Source: Lytechinus variegatus (Eukaryota; Echinodermata; Echinoidea; Temnopleuroida; Toxopneustidae). From it: 64,000 bases of DNA. Positions 36,701-50,600 of the stretch are shown here, piece after piece (position 1 is the stretch's first letter; each line of letters opens with the position of its first letter). The stretch is taken from assembly GCF_018143015.1 (NCBI RefSeq), contig NC_054741.1:10690683-10754682 (forward strand). The letters run 5' to 3'. The translations under genes were made by a program, and so were the position numbers. The notes beneath the pieces were generated by a model. It was not told the DNA's origin, searched no databases, and was given only the letters and a program-made list of their open reading frames with translations.

Positions 36701-37639
36701 TATATAATGAAAGTGACTCAAGATATTGAAGAACCATATGTTAACCATTCATTACAAATTGTGACCAAAGACAGTAGACAGTGCAGAGCATGATTTTCAT
36801 AGCCATAAATACTTTTCAATACATAGAAATCAGACTCATCACTAATTATCAACATCATGAATCAATATTTGTTCGATACCACAAAAGGCATTAATTCCTT
36901 TTAAACCAACCCTTTTGAGAATCACAAAATTATCCTATTCATTCTAATGATATCAGGGCCTTGTTACATAAAAACTGCATTCAATTGCACATAATAGTGT
37001 GACCATATGTCTATTGTAAACCATGTAAAAGAAAAGTTGCAATCGATTGCAAATATCACTTGTAATTATCCATATTATATGGCCCAGATGTGATCAATCT
37101 GAACCCTGTGGTGCAAAGCCTCGCAATCAATAACAAAATGTCAATGACCAATCAAGATCATGGTTGCATGCGCATGAGATGAGTGACGGATCGGAATGGT
37201 TATTTCATATTTGCAATCACTTGCAAACCTTAGTGTGACAAGGCCAAGGTCATAGATAAAACAGAAGGGATGACTTCATATGAGATGTTTTACACGTATA
37301 TTTCATACACAACATGATTCGAAACGTATACACCAGTTGGAAGAGAGAGAGAGAAACCATACATGAGATGTTTGTACCTATGAGTGGAAATAATACAGTG
37401 TACATGAACAAATGGGATAATTTGATTTAAAGATCAATATCTTGTCAAAATTGACAAAATGTTAGTGTGACCATTTCTGTTCTTCTATAGGTCAAAGTGA
37501 TCATGAAATATGGAATATATATATCTGAAATGAAGCACTTCAGTTCACTCCTTCAGATTCTCTTAAGCACAGAGTTCCTAAATGAAGTTTTTAATGTTTT
37601 GCTCTTAAGACGGCTATCATTTATTCATATTAATTAATA
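33787..37639. other. AT-rich, repeat-poor stretch; possible KIFC3 3' UTR
   Basis: No conserved frame on either strand and no inverted-repeat element recognised. It lies downstream of the KIFC3 stop on the minus strand and may be transcribed as a long 3' UTR (inference). Many T/A-rich hexamers could act as poly(A) signals, so none can be chosen. Confidence 0.35.
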
Positions 37640-38160
37640 CATTGAGAAGAGTTGTTAATACAATTGCTGCAAGAATCAATGATTGGTTACTATGAAGATG
37701 TGTAAATTGAATAGCAAAATGACATAATTCGATAATATGTGTTTCTTTTTAATTCTTTTTCATCATGGAAATAATCACACTGGAGTGTGGACATGAAATA
37801 TATAAGAGGAACAGATCATAAAAGTAAACAAAAACTATTTGAAACAAAGACTCTTAAATACATGTAACATATCAGAAAAAAAATTTGTTATGATTTCATC
37901 ATAATACGGTATGTATTTATGCAAGTTGATTGAGAAAATTAAGAAGAGTTGCTGATGATATTGTTGCAAGAATCATTGGTTGGATGCCATGGAAATGTGT
38001 ACATTGATGAACATAATGAAATAATTTTTGTGTTTTCCTCCTAAAATTGTGTATATTTTTAAATTTGATTGAGAAATCAGAAGAGTTGCTGATTATATTG
38101 TTGCAAGAATCATTGTTTAGTTACATGGAGATGTCTCTAGTGATGAATGAACCAATTTGA
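37640..38160. repeat. Diverged repeats downstream of KIFC3 stop
   Basis: A block containing attg.tgcaagaatcat recurs at 37663, 37960 and 38097. Each copy is preceded by a gagaagagttg-like stretch and followed by a segment ending near gatgtgt. Spacing is uneven (297 and 137 bp). It lies directly beside the 100-bp triplication, so this end of the gene has been prone to local duplication. On the minus strand it would be 3' UTR. Confidence 0.6.
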
Positions 38161-38297
38161 AGTGGATTCATCATAGTAGAGTTGCATTAATTCTTTTTAT
38201 GTTTAATTTATTTCAGATGAAATAGAAACAAGACAAACTATACAGAGAACATTTGTATCTCGTCAGAGCCATTTATCACCAATTGAAGTTAAATGCT

Positions 38298-38603
38298 GAT
38301 GCTGAGGTGAATAGAATTCATCGACAACCATCTTGGTGTCGCCCTTGGTGTTTTAGATGTAGGAGAATTTGACCTGGCAGGAATGGAATACGATGCTAAT
38401 GATGAGGTGTATGGAAATCATCTATCCCCGTCTTGGTATCGCCCTTGGTGTTTTCGATGTTGGAATCTTTATTCTGGCAGGGATGGAATACGATGCTAAT
38501 GATGAGGTGTATGGTATTCATTGATCACCGTCTTGGTGTCGCCCTTGGCGTTTTTGATGTAGGAGTCTTTGACCTGGCAGGGGTGGAATACGATGCTGAT
38601 GTC
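38298..38603. repeat. 100-bp tandem triplication over KIFC3 last exon
   Basis: The motif tcttggt.tcgcccttgg recurs at 38331, 38431 and 38531, an exact 100-bp period, and the rest of each unit aligns with few differences. The unit covers most of the last KIFC3 exon but not its splice acceptor: homology ends at about 38600, before the exon start at 38611. The two downstream units therefore lie in the 3' UTR of the annotated transcript. In each extra unit the exon's reading frame stays open across the homologous segment. Confidence 0.9.
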
Positions 38604-38611
38604 GGAACATC
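38525..38611 (-). CDS. KIFC3: KIFC3 last exon: basic S/T-P tail
   Basis: The acceptor is a pyrimidine-rich tract ending in ttccag, immediately before GATGTTCCG. The exon enters in phase 0 after the GAG that ends exon 17 and reads 28 residues to TGA at 38525-38527. The peptide is rich in Ser, Thr, Pro, Lys and Arg (for example [17 protein letters not shown]), with repeated Thr-Pro pairs, as in other kinesin-14 C-terminal tails that are targets of proline-directed kinases (inference). It is the first unit of a tandem 100-bp triplication that continues downstream into the 3' UTR. Confidence 0.85.
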   Translation of the reverse strand, partial: DVPTSASYSTPARSKTPTSKTPRATPRR

Positions 38612-41600
38612 CTGGAAAAAGAAGCACAAAAATTAATAAAATTTTACCCTTCTAATTGGTAATATTTGCTTCATCACCATATACACCCTTTGAAAGTTTA
38701 TATCTCAAAAACAATATCAATATTGATAGAGCTTCTGTAAATGATGTGATGACCAGGCTTTCCCTTAACCCTATCTAGGCCGGGGGGGCCTCAGAGGCCC
38801 CCCTCAACGAATCACGCAATATTTTCGCCATGCGAATTTTTTTTACTGCGCCGCTCACTGACTTTTTACTTTCAAGTCTTGCGCAACTTTTGAGACCAAT
38901 TTTGCGTCGCCCGGGTACGTGGTTCCGAAATTATGCAACATTATGTAAGTGCATGTCAGATAAAAATGGTTCAAAAACGTGATTTTGTGTACAAAGTCAA
39001 TGCAAATTGTGTTTTCAACCAAAATTCATAGATGATTATTTTTAATTTTGCTGGTCTTAATGAATTTATTTTATACTTTTTATGATCTCAGATGAGTCCC
39101 AAACAAATTTCATTGAAAAAACAATGAAAAACAAAAAGTAAAAAAAACCCAAAGAAATACATAAGAAATTGCAAAAAACAATATCATACATAAGAAAATG
39201 ATTTGATATTGTTATTTTTTTCATGTACACTTGCTAAGAACACCACAAAGAGTTTCTATACCAAAAATTATTTCATTTTAGAGCTTTATTTAGACATAAA
39301 TTAGCATAATTACTTCATAGCGATTCACATGAAATTAATTACTATACAATTTTGTAGATTTTGTCCAAGGCAACCCGCGTGTCAATTTGCGGCATGATCG
39401 CACGGTCAACGACCGAGATCTCAAGCAGGCCCCCCTCCCCGGCAATATGAACTCCCAAAATACCCCGGCCTAGATAGGGTTAAATTGTTAGTGAACAAAG
39501 CAGCAAGCAAGGGGCCACCAGGCCTCATCTGGTGTAGCTGAGAACACCAATAGTTGATGCAATTTAATGTATATAGTTCTATACTTTTTTGTTACTTAAG
39601 ATTTATATTCATATTTTATTTCTGACTATTGTAAGTGCTGTGATATTTTTGCGTATTATTATTACCATTATTATTATTACTAATAATAGGATAAATAAAA
39701 AAACATCTAAGTAACAAATTGCCAATTACATAGGACAGAGTGATTTTGACATTTGTACATATAGTAAATATAGTGACTTCTATTTCTATTTCAAGTAACA
39801 ACTTTCCTTTCCTTTCACTTTCCCCCAAAGGCTAATAATTTTTCCTCTTGCGGCAAACATACATATTTCATTTAGGCCTAATCAGTCAGAAAAGATGTCT
39901 AATAGTTTATAATCTTAGAAATGACCTTACCTCATATTGCGAAAGCCTATCCTTGAGCGCAGCTACTTCAGCTGTGTCTGTTCTCTTACTTGCTGCTCCC
40001 AGCTCCACACTTCGTACCCTTTGAGCAAAGCTAAGACTACAGTGAGATTCTCCAGAGTTCTTTGAGACGGGAGAAACCTGGACTACCATCAATGTCTTAC
40101 TGTCTCCACCTGAAAATACATACAGACGAAGTCTTTAGAGAGCTGGAATTTTGTCACTCTGTTTCCGTAAACCTTTTTTTCACCATCATTTAGTCTGTTA
40201 TCAGTTGTTCTAATCTAAAGTCCCCAGTTTTCCAATATTTAAAATGGAAATTTCCATGTTCATCTGTGTTCTAAACATAAAATTTCAAGTTCTTTGATAA
40301 CATGAAAACAAACAAGAAAAAGCCATTGAAAATAGTGGAACTCCTTATGGACACATTGACACATGCTGATATTTATAAACAAATGCTTCATTGTAAACAC
40401 TGCAAATAGGTTTGATCATGACATTTTCCACTGATGCATCTGATTGGCTCAAAGCAAATTAGTCAGTTAAAATATCTAGTTGTTTGAAGAAACACACCCC
40501 AATATTGATCATGCCTCCAGCTGATACTGGTCAAGGACCTGAGGTATCATGGGGCTTTAGATTTGTGACATAACTTCTGTGATAAATTAATTTTGAATAG
40601 ACTGCTATTTTGTACATATACTAGACAGCCTCTCTCAATCTTTGCATCACCTCATTTTTCCCACAATTCTGGGCAAATCAATCATCCTCTCAAATCTTCA
40701 ATGCATTCTTCCAAGTTACACATCTGCCTCAGATGCACATCCTTGATGTGTTAATTATATCCCCGTAACTCTGGGAGCATACAGCATGAAACTTGAAAAT
40801 GTAACCCAGTGGCTCTACCTTGCTACATGTACTGGCTCCTGATCCTGACCAACTGCATTGAGGGTGTTGGTATTTTACACTGTGTCTTCACAAAATTTCA
40901 AGTGAGCATGCAAACATGATGCAAGATAAGGAAACAATGCTAGCAAGACTCCATATTGCATCACAATTCTTTAAGTGCCTATTGCAAGTAATAAATGGAG
41001 AACTCACCTAAAGATTCCTGCAGAAGATAAGTGAGTTTAGAGTTCCTGTATGGTATATGGCCCTGTTTAGCTCTCAGGGCTTGGATGACATCACCCAGAG
41101 CCGACAGGGATTTATTGATGCTTTGAGCTTCCTTCAACCGTTGGGTGTCTGTACCAGATCCTGATTTATTGACTCGTTCTGAACCAGCCAAATCTACCAA
41201 GTTGAGTTTACCTGGACAATTGAGAGAGGAAAAAAAAATTAGTGGGGTGCAAATATTCAAATAATTGATGTCAACACTTGACTTATAGCAGACTTCCCAT
41301 GAACACTTAAAAATACTGATTATTTAACTTTGAAGTGGTCTGCAAAAATCTGATCTGAGGGCCCTACATGCATTCAGTGCATGCAATGTTTCAAGAGAAA
41401 ACCCCTGAGAATTTTATTCTGCAAGCACCATTTCATAATTTGCAATATGTATAGGAATGAATATGTTTCTTCCATAAACTGCAGTGTTAACTCAAGCGTA
41501 CATAACGATGCTTATAACTATAGTCATTATAACCGCAGCAAATAAGCAACCAATTAGTTTCAAAATATCAGGTACTGGTAATTCCTGTCCAACCTAAAGG

Positions 41601-44600
41601 TTTGCAATTATGATACCAAGATGAGCTGCAAGGGGAAAAAATATTTAGATCCTTACTAAATTTAAACAATCCCTTTAAACTTGTGTATGCATAATGTAAT
41701 ATAATGCCTACAACCATTCCATGTCTAATATTATGTTCTCTTTTATAATATATGTATGGTTACTCTTTAACATCTTCCTGCTTCGTGACTCTCTCTCCGT
41801 CTTTCCCACTCATTCCAGGGCTCCATCACACAAGGGTTTGTGATGAATTGCAAATGAGATAGAACCACACTTTTTAAACAGAGTGTGCATGCAACGATGA
41901 TCTTAATTGGTCATTCGTATTTAGAAATTGATCTTGATTGGTCATTTCTATTTAGAAATTGATGCAAACAGAGCTCTGACCTCATTACCTAAAACTTTTT
42001 GAATGATAATAATTTGATAATTGCAATTGATTTACTGATCATTATTTCGTCCGTGGTCATCCGAACCGTCATATCCACATATGACAGTGCAAACCCCATT
42101 TCAGAGAACCAAGGATCATAGAAAATATTGCAAAAGAGCTCCATGCTTGTAAGTTCGGTTTGAGTGGTTTAGATTTCCCCTGTACAAAAATGCCATAGTG
42201 AACACAACCCTGACGGCGATTTCAATGGGCACTTTTCATGTGCAAAGTCAATGCAATGCAGATGGCCGATACGACAGTTTGGTTGACAGCACGCATTGAA
42301 ATCGCAGTCGGTCAAAACGTTGTATCGCTGTGCTACAGTTCACATTTCCAATGGGATTTGTGCATTATTACAAATTCGTAGGGCAATGCCCTGAAAATCC
42401 CCTCATATCTCAGAAACTAAAATAAATTGCTGCCTAGAAATTCAGTTATGAATAGGGCATTCATTTTCTGCAATAATCTCAAAATCAATTTTTTTTAACC
42501 AAAATTGACGACGGTTCGGATGAACGCCGACGATATACATCAACTCTATGATCAATTGGAAAGCTGTATTATCCAGCCCAAGGCCCTTGGAGAGGACTAG
42601 ATGAATTGGTTCTCTGTTTACTTACTAACACATCTTCATGAACTCACAGAAGTCAGGGAAAGTCACAGACAGCAGGGATTATTCTAACTTACCTATTGTT
42701 CGCTTCCCGGATGCTTTGTTCTTTCCAATGATATTAACACACAGTAATGCATGTGATCTTGAGCTGTGTTCATTCATGTCTGTGCTTGCTGTGGCACGAT
42801 TCTTGTGACCAGTTGCAAATACCTGAAAATGGTTTCAGTAAATCAATCAAATCGTTTAAATTATTACAATTATACATGTATGTTCAATCATATTCCTTTG
42901 GATCATTTTGCTTCATTAATTAAATGAGGTTTACTAAATTCCTCTTGAAGTTCCATCTTAAGCTTTTGTAACTCTAAAGGGAATTCCTTTTCAAAGTTTC
43001 ATTCATTCTAAGATGAACTGACAGATTGTATCACATCAGACTTTTAAAATTATTCCTTATCATCTTTTGGAAACAAACAAGAAAAAAGTTACAACAGACA
43101 ATATATAATGTTGAAAAGTAAAGCTCTTATGCTGATTTTGCCATGTTTTGTAGATTTGAAAAGTGATTCATACAAACATGTGTTCCTCAGATTTTCTGGA
43201 AAATTAAAGCTTGGTATAGAGAAGAACAGAGCAGAAAATGGAGAGAAACCTCACCCTATTGATATCTGCGACGGAGCTGACTTCAACCTCTGTGAGTCCA
43301 GGAACATAAAGCCCGCCCTCTGTTGACATTTTCACATCCAACTTGTTGGACGGATCATCACTCAAAAGGTCCCTAATGAATAGAAAAGAAAAGATTTACA
43401 GTTCAAAGTACAACTAAGCTGAGACTTCTATTTCAGGGGAAATCTTTAAAGTCTGTATGTATGACTATATGATATAAGACTTTCCTGAAAATTATTCTTC
43501 CTTTTGGCATTGTGGCGAAAATTATTCAGCAGTGAATTAGGGTGTATTCATTCCTACATTACAAGACTGAAAGTTCAGAATACTGCATAATGCTGGTCAA
43601 AATCGAGTAGTTGAGAACTTGAGCTGGTGCTACTAAGGCTGCTGATTTACATTTGCTTTTAAAAACAATTTAGTGGATGTATATTATCACATGGATAACA
43701 TATATAAGCCTACCTGAGCATTTCATTATAGATCTCCATGACAGACACAGTGATGGTAAAAGAATAATCTGAGCGTGATGCTGTGTCTTCAAATAGTAAC
43801 TTGAGAGCACGCTGGTTGATTCCGGGATTCTTTGATGGTCCCTGTGACAGATAAATGGCAATAAAATTCTAAACATTTCTATTTCAGGAATACTTAGATG
43901 TACACTAATGTTTATTCACATCAATTTTGTGTTTACAGAGGGTAGCCTTGGCTTTGAGGACAATTTAGAGGGCAAAGTCTTGTTCTTGGGCCCTTAGCTA
44001 TGGTTTCAGTACTTAGCCTTGGCCTTGTCCCTGAACACTGGCAGTGGCCTAAAATAGTACTTAGCCTTGGACTTTGTCTCCTTGTATCACATACGAAAAT
44101 GTTTTGGTTGGTTGAAAAATTAACAAAGTACTGATTAGCAATTTTTACCATATTTTAAAAGCTTTGGGAAAATAAAGAATTTGAAATGTATTTGTAGTCC
44201 TTTTACAATATCTATCTATTCAAAGTCCATTCGGAAGGATGTTGCAAAGTTTTAAGTGTATGAAATTATTTGGTAATTCAATCACTTACTATATGAATGA
44301 ACTTACCTGCATTGTGAATGTTTTCCCTGACCCTGTTTGTCCATAAGCAAAGATGCATACATTGTAACCATCGACGCTTGAGATGATCAATGGTTGAACC
44401 TCTTTAAACACCTGCAAAGGAGGAATGATGATTTGACTTTAAAACAATCTCAAATTAATACTATCGAGCAAGGAGCAATGAAATGTAACAGACAAAACAA
44501 AGTCAGGAAATAAATTTATCAACAATGAATTACAATAATACATAATATTCATTATCATTCAGTTCATCAAATAAAAAAAAAGAAAGAGATAATTGATGGT

Positions 44601-47600
44601 CCAAAATTTGGGCTATTTTTAAATGATACTGAAAAGGGCCAAATACTGTAAAGAGGTGTGGTGAGGCTACAGCCAGCTGGTCTACTAAACATTTGGTCTA
44701 ATTGCCATTTAAAAGTAAAACATTTCTTTCAAAATACATTTGTTCTAACACGAATTAGTATATTGAACTATTGAGTAATCAAATTTTCATTTTATAGGTG
44801 CAAAATAATAAGACAAAGTGGATATTAGACAAAGTTGGCAAAGGACAAAATGAGGATTACACTAAGTGGGTATTACACCAAGTCTAATGTAATACAAAGG
44901 CAATATAGATCAATTAATAGTAGACCAAATGGGTGTAGCCCATGTGATATCAAGACTATCTGAGAAGTAGAACAAGGGTTGGTACACCAAATGAATAGAG
45001 TGCTTACCTCTTCCTGAGTAGATGCCATGTTAAATACTTTATCCACCTCAAATGTAGACAATCTCCCCTTGTTGACCAAATTCAAAAGACCATCATCATC
45101 CTCGTCGAATGTGACCACAGACTTGGCATTCGCACCTCCTCCATCTTCTTTGATGAGAGGGCGAACGCGAGCGAAGACGCGAATATTCCCCTTCAGGTCG
45201 ATGAGTTCGTTGTGATACTTCTTACGCAGCAGGAGTTCCTTCTGGTATTTCTTGTGGAGTTCTTCATTGTGCTTGGCAACCTTGGAGAGTTTTGCACCAA
45301 TCTGTAAGGGATATAAAGATGTCAATTCACTATTCAACACTGCATGATTTATGTTTTGACGGAGAAACAATTTCTAAGAATCAGTGGTTGAAACATGATG
45401 TGGATTAGTAGAAAATAAATGCAAAGACAACCAAAGAAAATTTTAAACTAATATTTCAATGCTGACCATTTCGATATCTCTCAGTTTCATTTGCCATTCT
45501 CTACCAAGGTTTTAAATGGATACCTGGAAGGATGCGATAGCCCAAGCTATATGCCTCGCAATCAAGTCTTGAACTCTTATTGGAACGCTCCCAAGGGTAT
45601 GGAGATAGTCCTCACAATTGTGTGCGAGCATGCCAGGATCCAATGACCTTATTAAAATATCTGTAAAGCGCTTAGAGATAACATTACAATTACAATGTTT
45701 TTATCGGTATATAAAAGCATAATGTTATAATTGTTATTGATGACAAATTATTAATTAACTGACCTCATTCTTAGTGTCTTCGATGGCCTTACTAAGCATG
45801 AGAGGGAACTGGCTACACATGGACCTGAGCTGCTGATATTCCTGGGCTATCATCAGTAGTCCAGGTCTCAGTTGATTAAACCTGGTCCTCATCAAGGAGT
45901 ATTTCTGAAAGATGAAACTGGTCTCCTGTTCTGCCATTTGTTTGGTGCGTTGGATCTCTTCATCCTTGGTCTCTTCTAAACATTTCATCTCCTCCTCCAT
46001 CTGTTGCTGAACTTCAGCCATCTCTTGCTCTCTTTCTTCAAGCTGGAACAAATACAGAACAACAGAGATGCCAAGTTCAAAGACCAGCTATGTGTGAGAT
46101 TTTCTGTGAATCTGAGTGAGATCACAGACATTGTGTACAATGTATATGGGGATAGGCTGTGATAGTTGCGTGAGACAGAGATTTGAGGGGATGAACAAGA
46201 GTCCAAAATGCTTGAGTCTAACGCATAATGCGTGAGACTTGGTAGCTCTGGAACAATTTAAATAATTCACACAAATTTACACAAATCCTCAAAATTCCAT
46301 ACATGCACTTAATACTTATCTATGCTACGAAATGCTTATACTTGCCTATTTAACAATAATATATGCATCAATGTTTAACTATACACCAATAATATACACA
46401 TATTCTTTTTTTATGTAAACAATGATCAAAATACCACAATTAAAATGCACATTTCCATGGACTATATTTAGACAATAAATTCACCTTATGAACCTTATGA
46501 CTAACCTTGCTTTATCCCAATAAAACCCAGTGGTACAGTGAAGTGTGATTTTCATAGGACATGAAAACAATTTGCGAAAGACATGATTGTAAAATAAATG
46601 GCAAAGTGCACCGTTAAAACCGAACTTAACAAAGTCACGTCCATTGGCTTTACAGCAATTTTTTCAATTCCCCATTGTATGCCTGCATGAATAAACTAGA
46701 GGATTCTAAAGGAAAAGATGCTTGTTTGTATTTATTCCTTTATAATGCACGATTTGAAGGTCAAATAAAGTAATGAATCACCACTATGTGCCATCAGTGC
46801 AATAAACTGGCTAAAAGTAATAGAGACCTGGGGGGCGTTTCATCAACATTTTCATCTGACAAGTTGTCAAATCTGACATCTTTCTCTGATGTTGATTGGC
46901 TGAGAGGTACTGTTACTATGGTAACTGTTGGATGAAGTGGGACTTGTCGGATAAAACGTCCGACACGTTTTATCCGACAAGTCCTTTCATGAAACACCCC
47001 AGATAGAGACTTTTGTAAATGTATATTACACTATCAGACAATAATCACATGCCTAACTTTACAATATGTGGATAAAGTCTCAAAAACATCCCAAATAAAT
47101 GAAAATTGTAAAAATTTTGCAAGACACACAAATTAAACAAAATGAAAATAAGGTATGTAAGACAAGTCAAATTAGTGAAACTTACCTTTTGTACGATTGA
47201 ATCAACCTCATTTTTGGAGTCTTCCAGTTGTTTCTCAGTGTCTGCATGGGTTTCTTTCAGAGAACTTAAATCTTTCTTAAGTTTATTATTTTGCAGTTTG
47301 AACTGTAGCAAGGCTCGTTTAGCGTCCTCAGATTCCACCTCCACTCGTTTTTCAACCTCAACAATCTAAAGATTAAAATAGATAAATGGTTTATTAATAA
47401 AAATCAACAAGACAACATGGCAGCTAAGGCCGAATTGCAATGCATTTACAAGGTAATAATGACACAAAAACATATTCAAACCATAACAGAGATAATTACA
47501 AAATAAGTAATGCAGATAAAGTATGGTATTGAAACTACTTGTGTTGTGGAATTCTGGAAAGAAATTCTGAAACTGAAAGTGAATTGTGTTTTGGGAAATG

Positions 47601-50600
47601 ACAAGTTTGTATATTAATTAGTCACACAAAGAATTTTTTTTAAATGAATGGAGAATAAATCAAGAAACAACTTGTAATCAATCAAAGGTCAATTTTTGTT
47701 TTATCAATTAATCAATTTTTCATCGAACGATTACAACTTTTCATTGGCTTGTTCAACAATATTACAGTGGGTGATTTCAAGCTTGGAGTTGGTATTGTGT
47801 CAATTTTTACATTAGTATAGCACAATAATTGGAATAAATTTGGCCCAAGGATGAACCTAACAAAGTGTTGTGCCATTAATAATATAGTTTGAATCAGTTT
47901 TTTTTGTGTGTATATAAAAATCATAGTAGATAATGGATTTAGGAAAGAAAATCTTATATTGTGCTTCCAACGCTAACACCAAACTTGAACTCACAAATTG
48001 GTAGATACCATTTCTGATAGATATCAGAATCATTATTCTAACATTGCTGCTACTACTACCATTACAACTAATTTTACTTATGCTACTATGACTACTTTAA
48101 CTTACTATGATTACTTTAACTACTGCCATTACAACAACTTTTCATATCACAACTTTCACTACTTCTGTACTACTTTCAAACTTTCATCATGAAACTATGT
48201 GGTATATATAATTCTACTTAATACAAACCTTGGGATTGGCTTTCAATTCTTCATACTCCTCCCGGACTCTCTCCAGTTCGCTACTCTTCACATTCAGCTC
48301 CTTCTCCAGGGATTCTTGAGCCTGGAGCTGCTTCTTAGCAGAGTCCAGGAGATTCTCTGACTCCTTGGCAAGTTTCTCTTCAAGCTCCTTGATCCGCTTA
48401 GCACTGGACTTATTGGCAGCTTGCAATTTCTGTTGTATGTGATATTGAGAACAAAAAATGAGATGGTAAGAACAAGAAAACATAATACATTGATACATTT
48501 TCAAGCTTTAATTCAATCAGTGAAGTAAAAAAAATCAACAAATGTACAAATGAAGCTTAATGTGTGTTTTTTAATCAATAACATACCAACAAAATATATA
48601 TTTATACTAGGTACGAAAGTAAACCAGTTATTTAAAATGGATGAAAAACAATTTATTGTTGGAAATGAGAGCAACTCTTACCTTAATTTCTTTGAGATGT
48701 CCATCCTTAGATGCCATAAGAGCCGTATCTGATGACTGTTTTGTATCAAAGAGTTCATTGTTCAGCTTCGAGACCTCTACTTCCAGTATCTGTGCTTTGT
48801 CTTTATAAGCCTCTAATTCAGCAATCTGGTTCTCCTTCTCTCTTAGCTCAATCTCTTTCTCTCTCAGCTGGGACTCCAAGTCTCGGATCTGTTTCTTCAT
48901 CTCATCCTTCATCCTTTCCATGTCTTCAACCATACCTGTCATGTGACATCATATGAAAACATCAGGTGACATATGAAAACATCCTATGACCACTGATGGT
49001 AACTATAAACCCTCATGTGAATTGCATGAGGAAGATGAAACGGGTGGTAATGTTGATACATGTAGCATTTATTGCCATACTTGTACACGTCATATCTAAA
49101 ATGCATATTCAAATTTATTCTCAAATTGATTTTATTTTGATTTTGAAATTCAAATCTAGACATTCATTACTTTACAAAATATATAACAGAAAAGGACAAG
49201 CATACATGTCAAAATGATTGGGGCAAAAGTTCAAGTTCATGTAAAAAAATCAATCAAACAATATTTTACAATAATTGACAAAAGGCAATATAGCATGGTA
49301 GGTTTGGGACAAAGAAGAAGCAGAAGTTGTGAAGGGGACCCCTCATAGAGAAAAGGAGTAAAATAAGAAAAAATAAGACAAATTGAAAAGAAGGGAAAAG
49401 GGGATGAAATACCTACCAGCTGATTGATTCACAGCATCCGACTGTTTAGCTGATAATGCGTCTAATTCTTTCATCTTATCGGCCATCTCTGCCTGTAATC
49501 TGGTCATCTGTTTCTGAAGCTGCTGCTTCTCAATCTCTGATTGCTGTAAAATTAATAAAATGAGCCTAAATAATAGACGTTTTTATTCAATTAATAAGCA
49601 ATTACATTGCATCCCAGATTTAAAAAAAATAATTTTAGAATTTCTGAGAAAGATCCCACAATCACAAATATGTTTTTATTACAAATAAACTGAGTGAATT
49701 AAATAAATTGAGTCTCGTTTTACAGGCATATCTTCATTAGATTAATAAGCAGTTGCATATACAGAGAATCCCCCATAATTGAAAATCATTTTCACGAGAT
49801 AGATACAATAATTATGAATGCTGTTATTATAAATTTGATATGTGAGACAGAAATCTATTCTAGGATTTGAGAGTACATTCTGAGTGAATCATTAATGCAT
49901 GGCAGAGTACAAACAAAAAACACCACAGTCTGTCAGAAACGATTTGCACAGAAACTAATCTGGCTCCACTATCATTCAGAGATAAAGTAAGGGAAACATA
50001 AAATTAATGAAAAAAAAAAATTATTCTGCAAGATTTGATTTTGAATTTCTAAAAACTATTCTGACTTCTCTTAATGTATGAATGAACTTTGTTTACATTA
50101 TGTTTCAAAACAGAGAACAAAAACTGAACTGAATGATGACAAAAATGAATAACTCAGAATCCTTAATTCCCTACTCTATGGGCACTGGTACATTCAAATA
50201 ATACTTTACTTATATATTGAATTACTAATTTTGTTTTGGTACAATATGACCAATGTTTTTAATCTGTGTAATATTTAACTTTAACAAATGATTATGCACA
50301 TATAGTTTTCCTGTCTGTTTATACCTTTTTAGACAATTGCGAGATTAATTTCCCCTCATTATTCAAGTTACATAATTGGGGGTATAATGGAATTTCAAGA
50401 TAATGCAATTGTCAAATTGAATTAACACTTGGATAAGTTGTACAGTTTCATAATGTATAAGACTACGATGAACCTAAACATGAAACTATTGTAAAGAATA
50501 TTTTTAGCCTATATGAATAATCTTGAACTAAAACTTAATTAAATCAAATTGAAATGAAATATTTTTTTTTCAAAATCTGCAGCATTTTCTGACCGTAATA

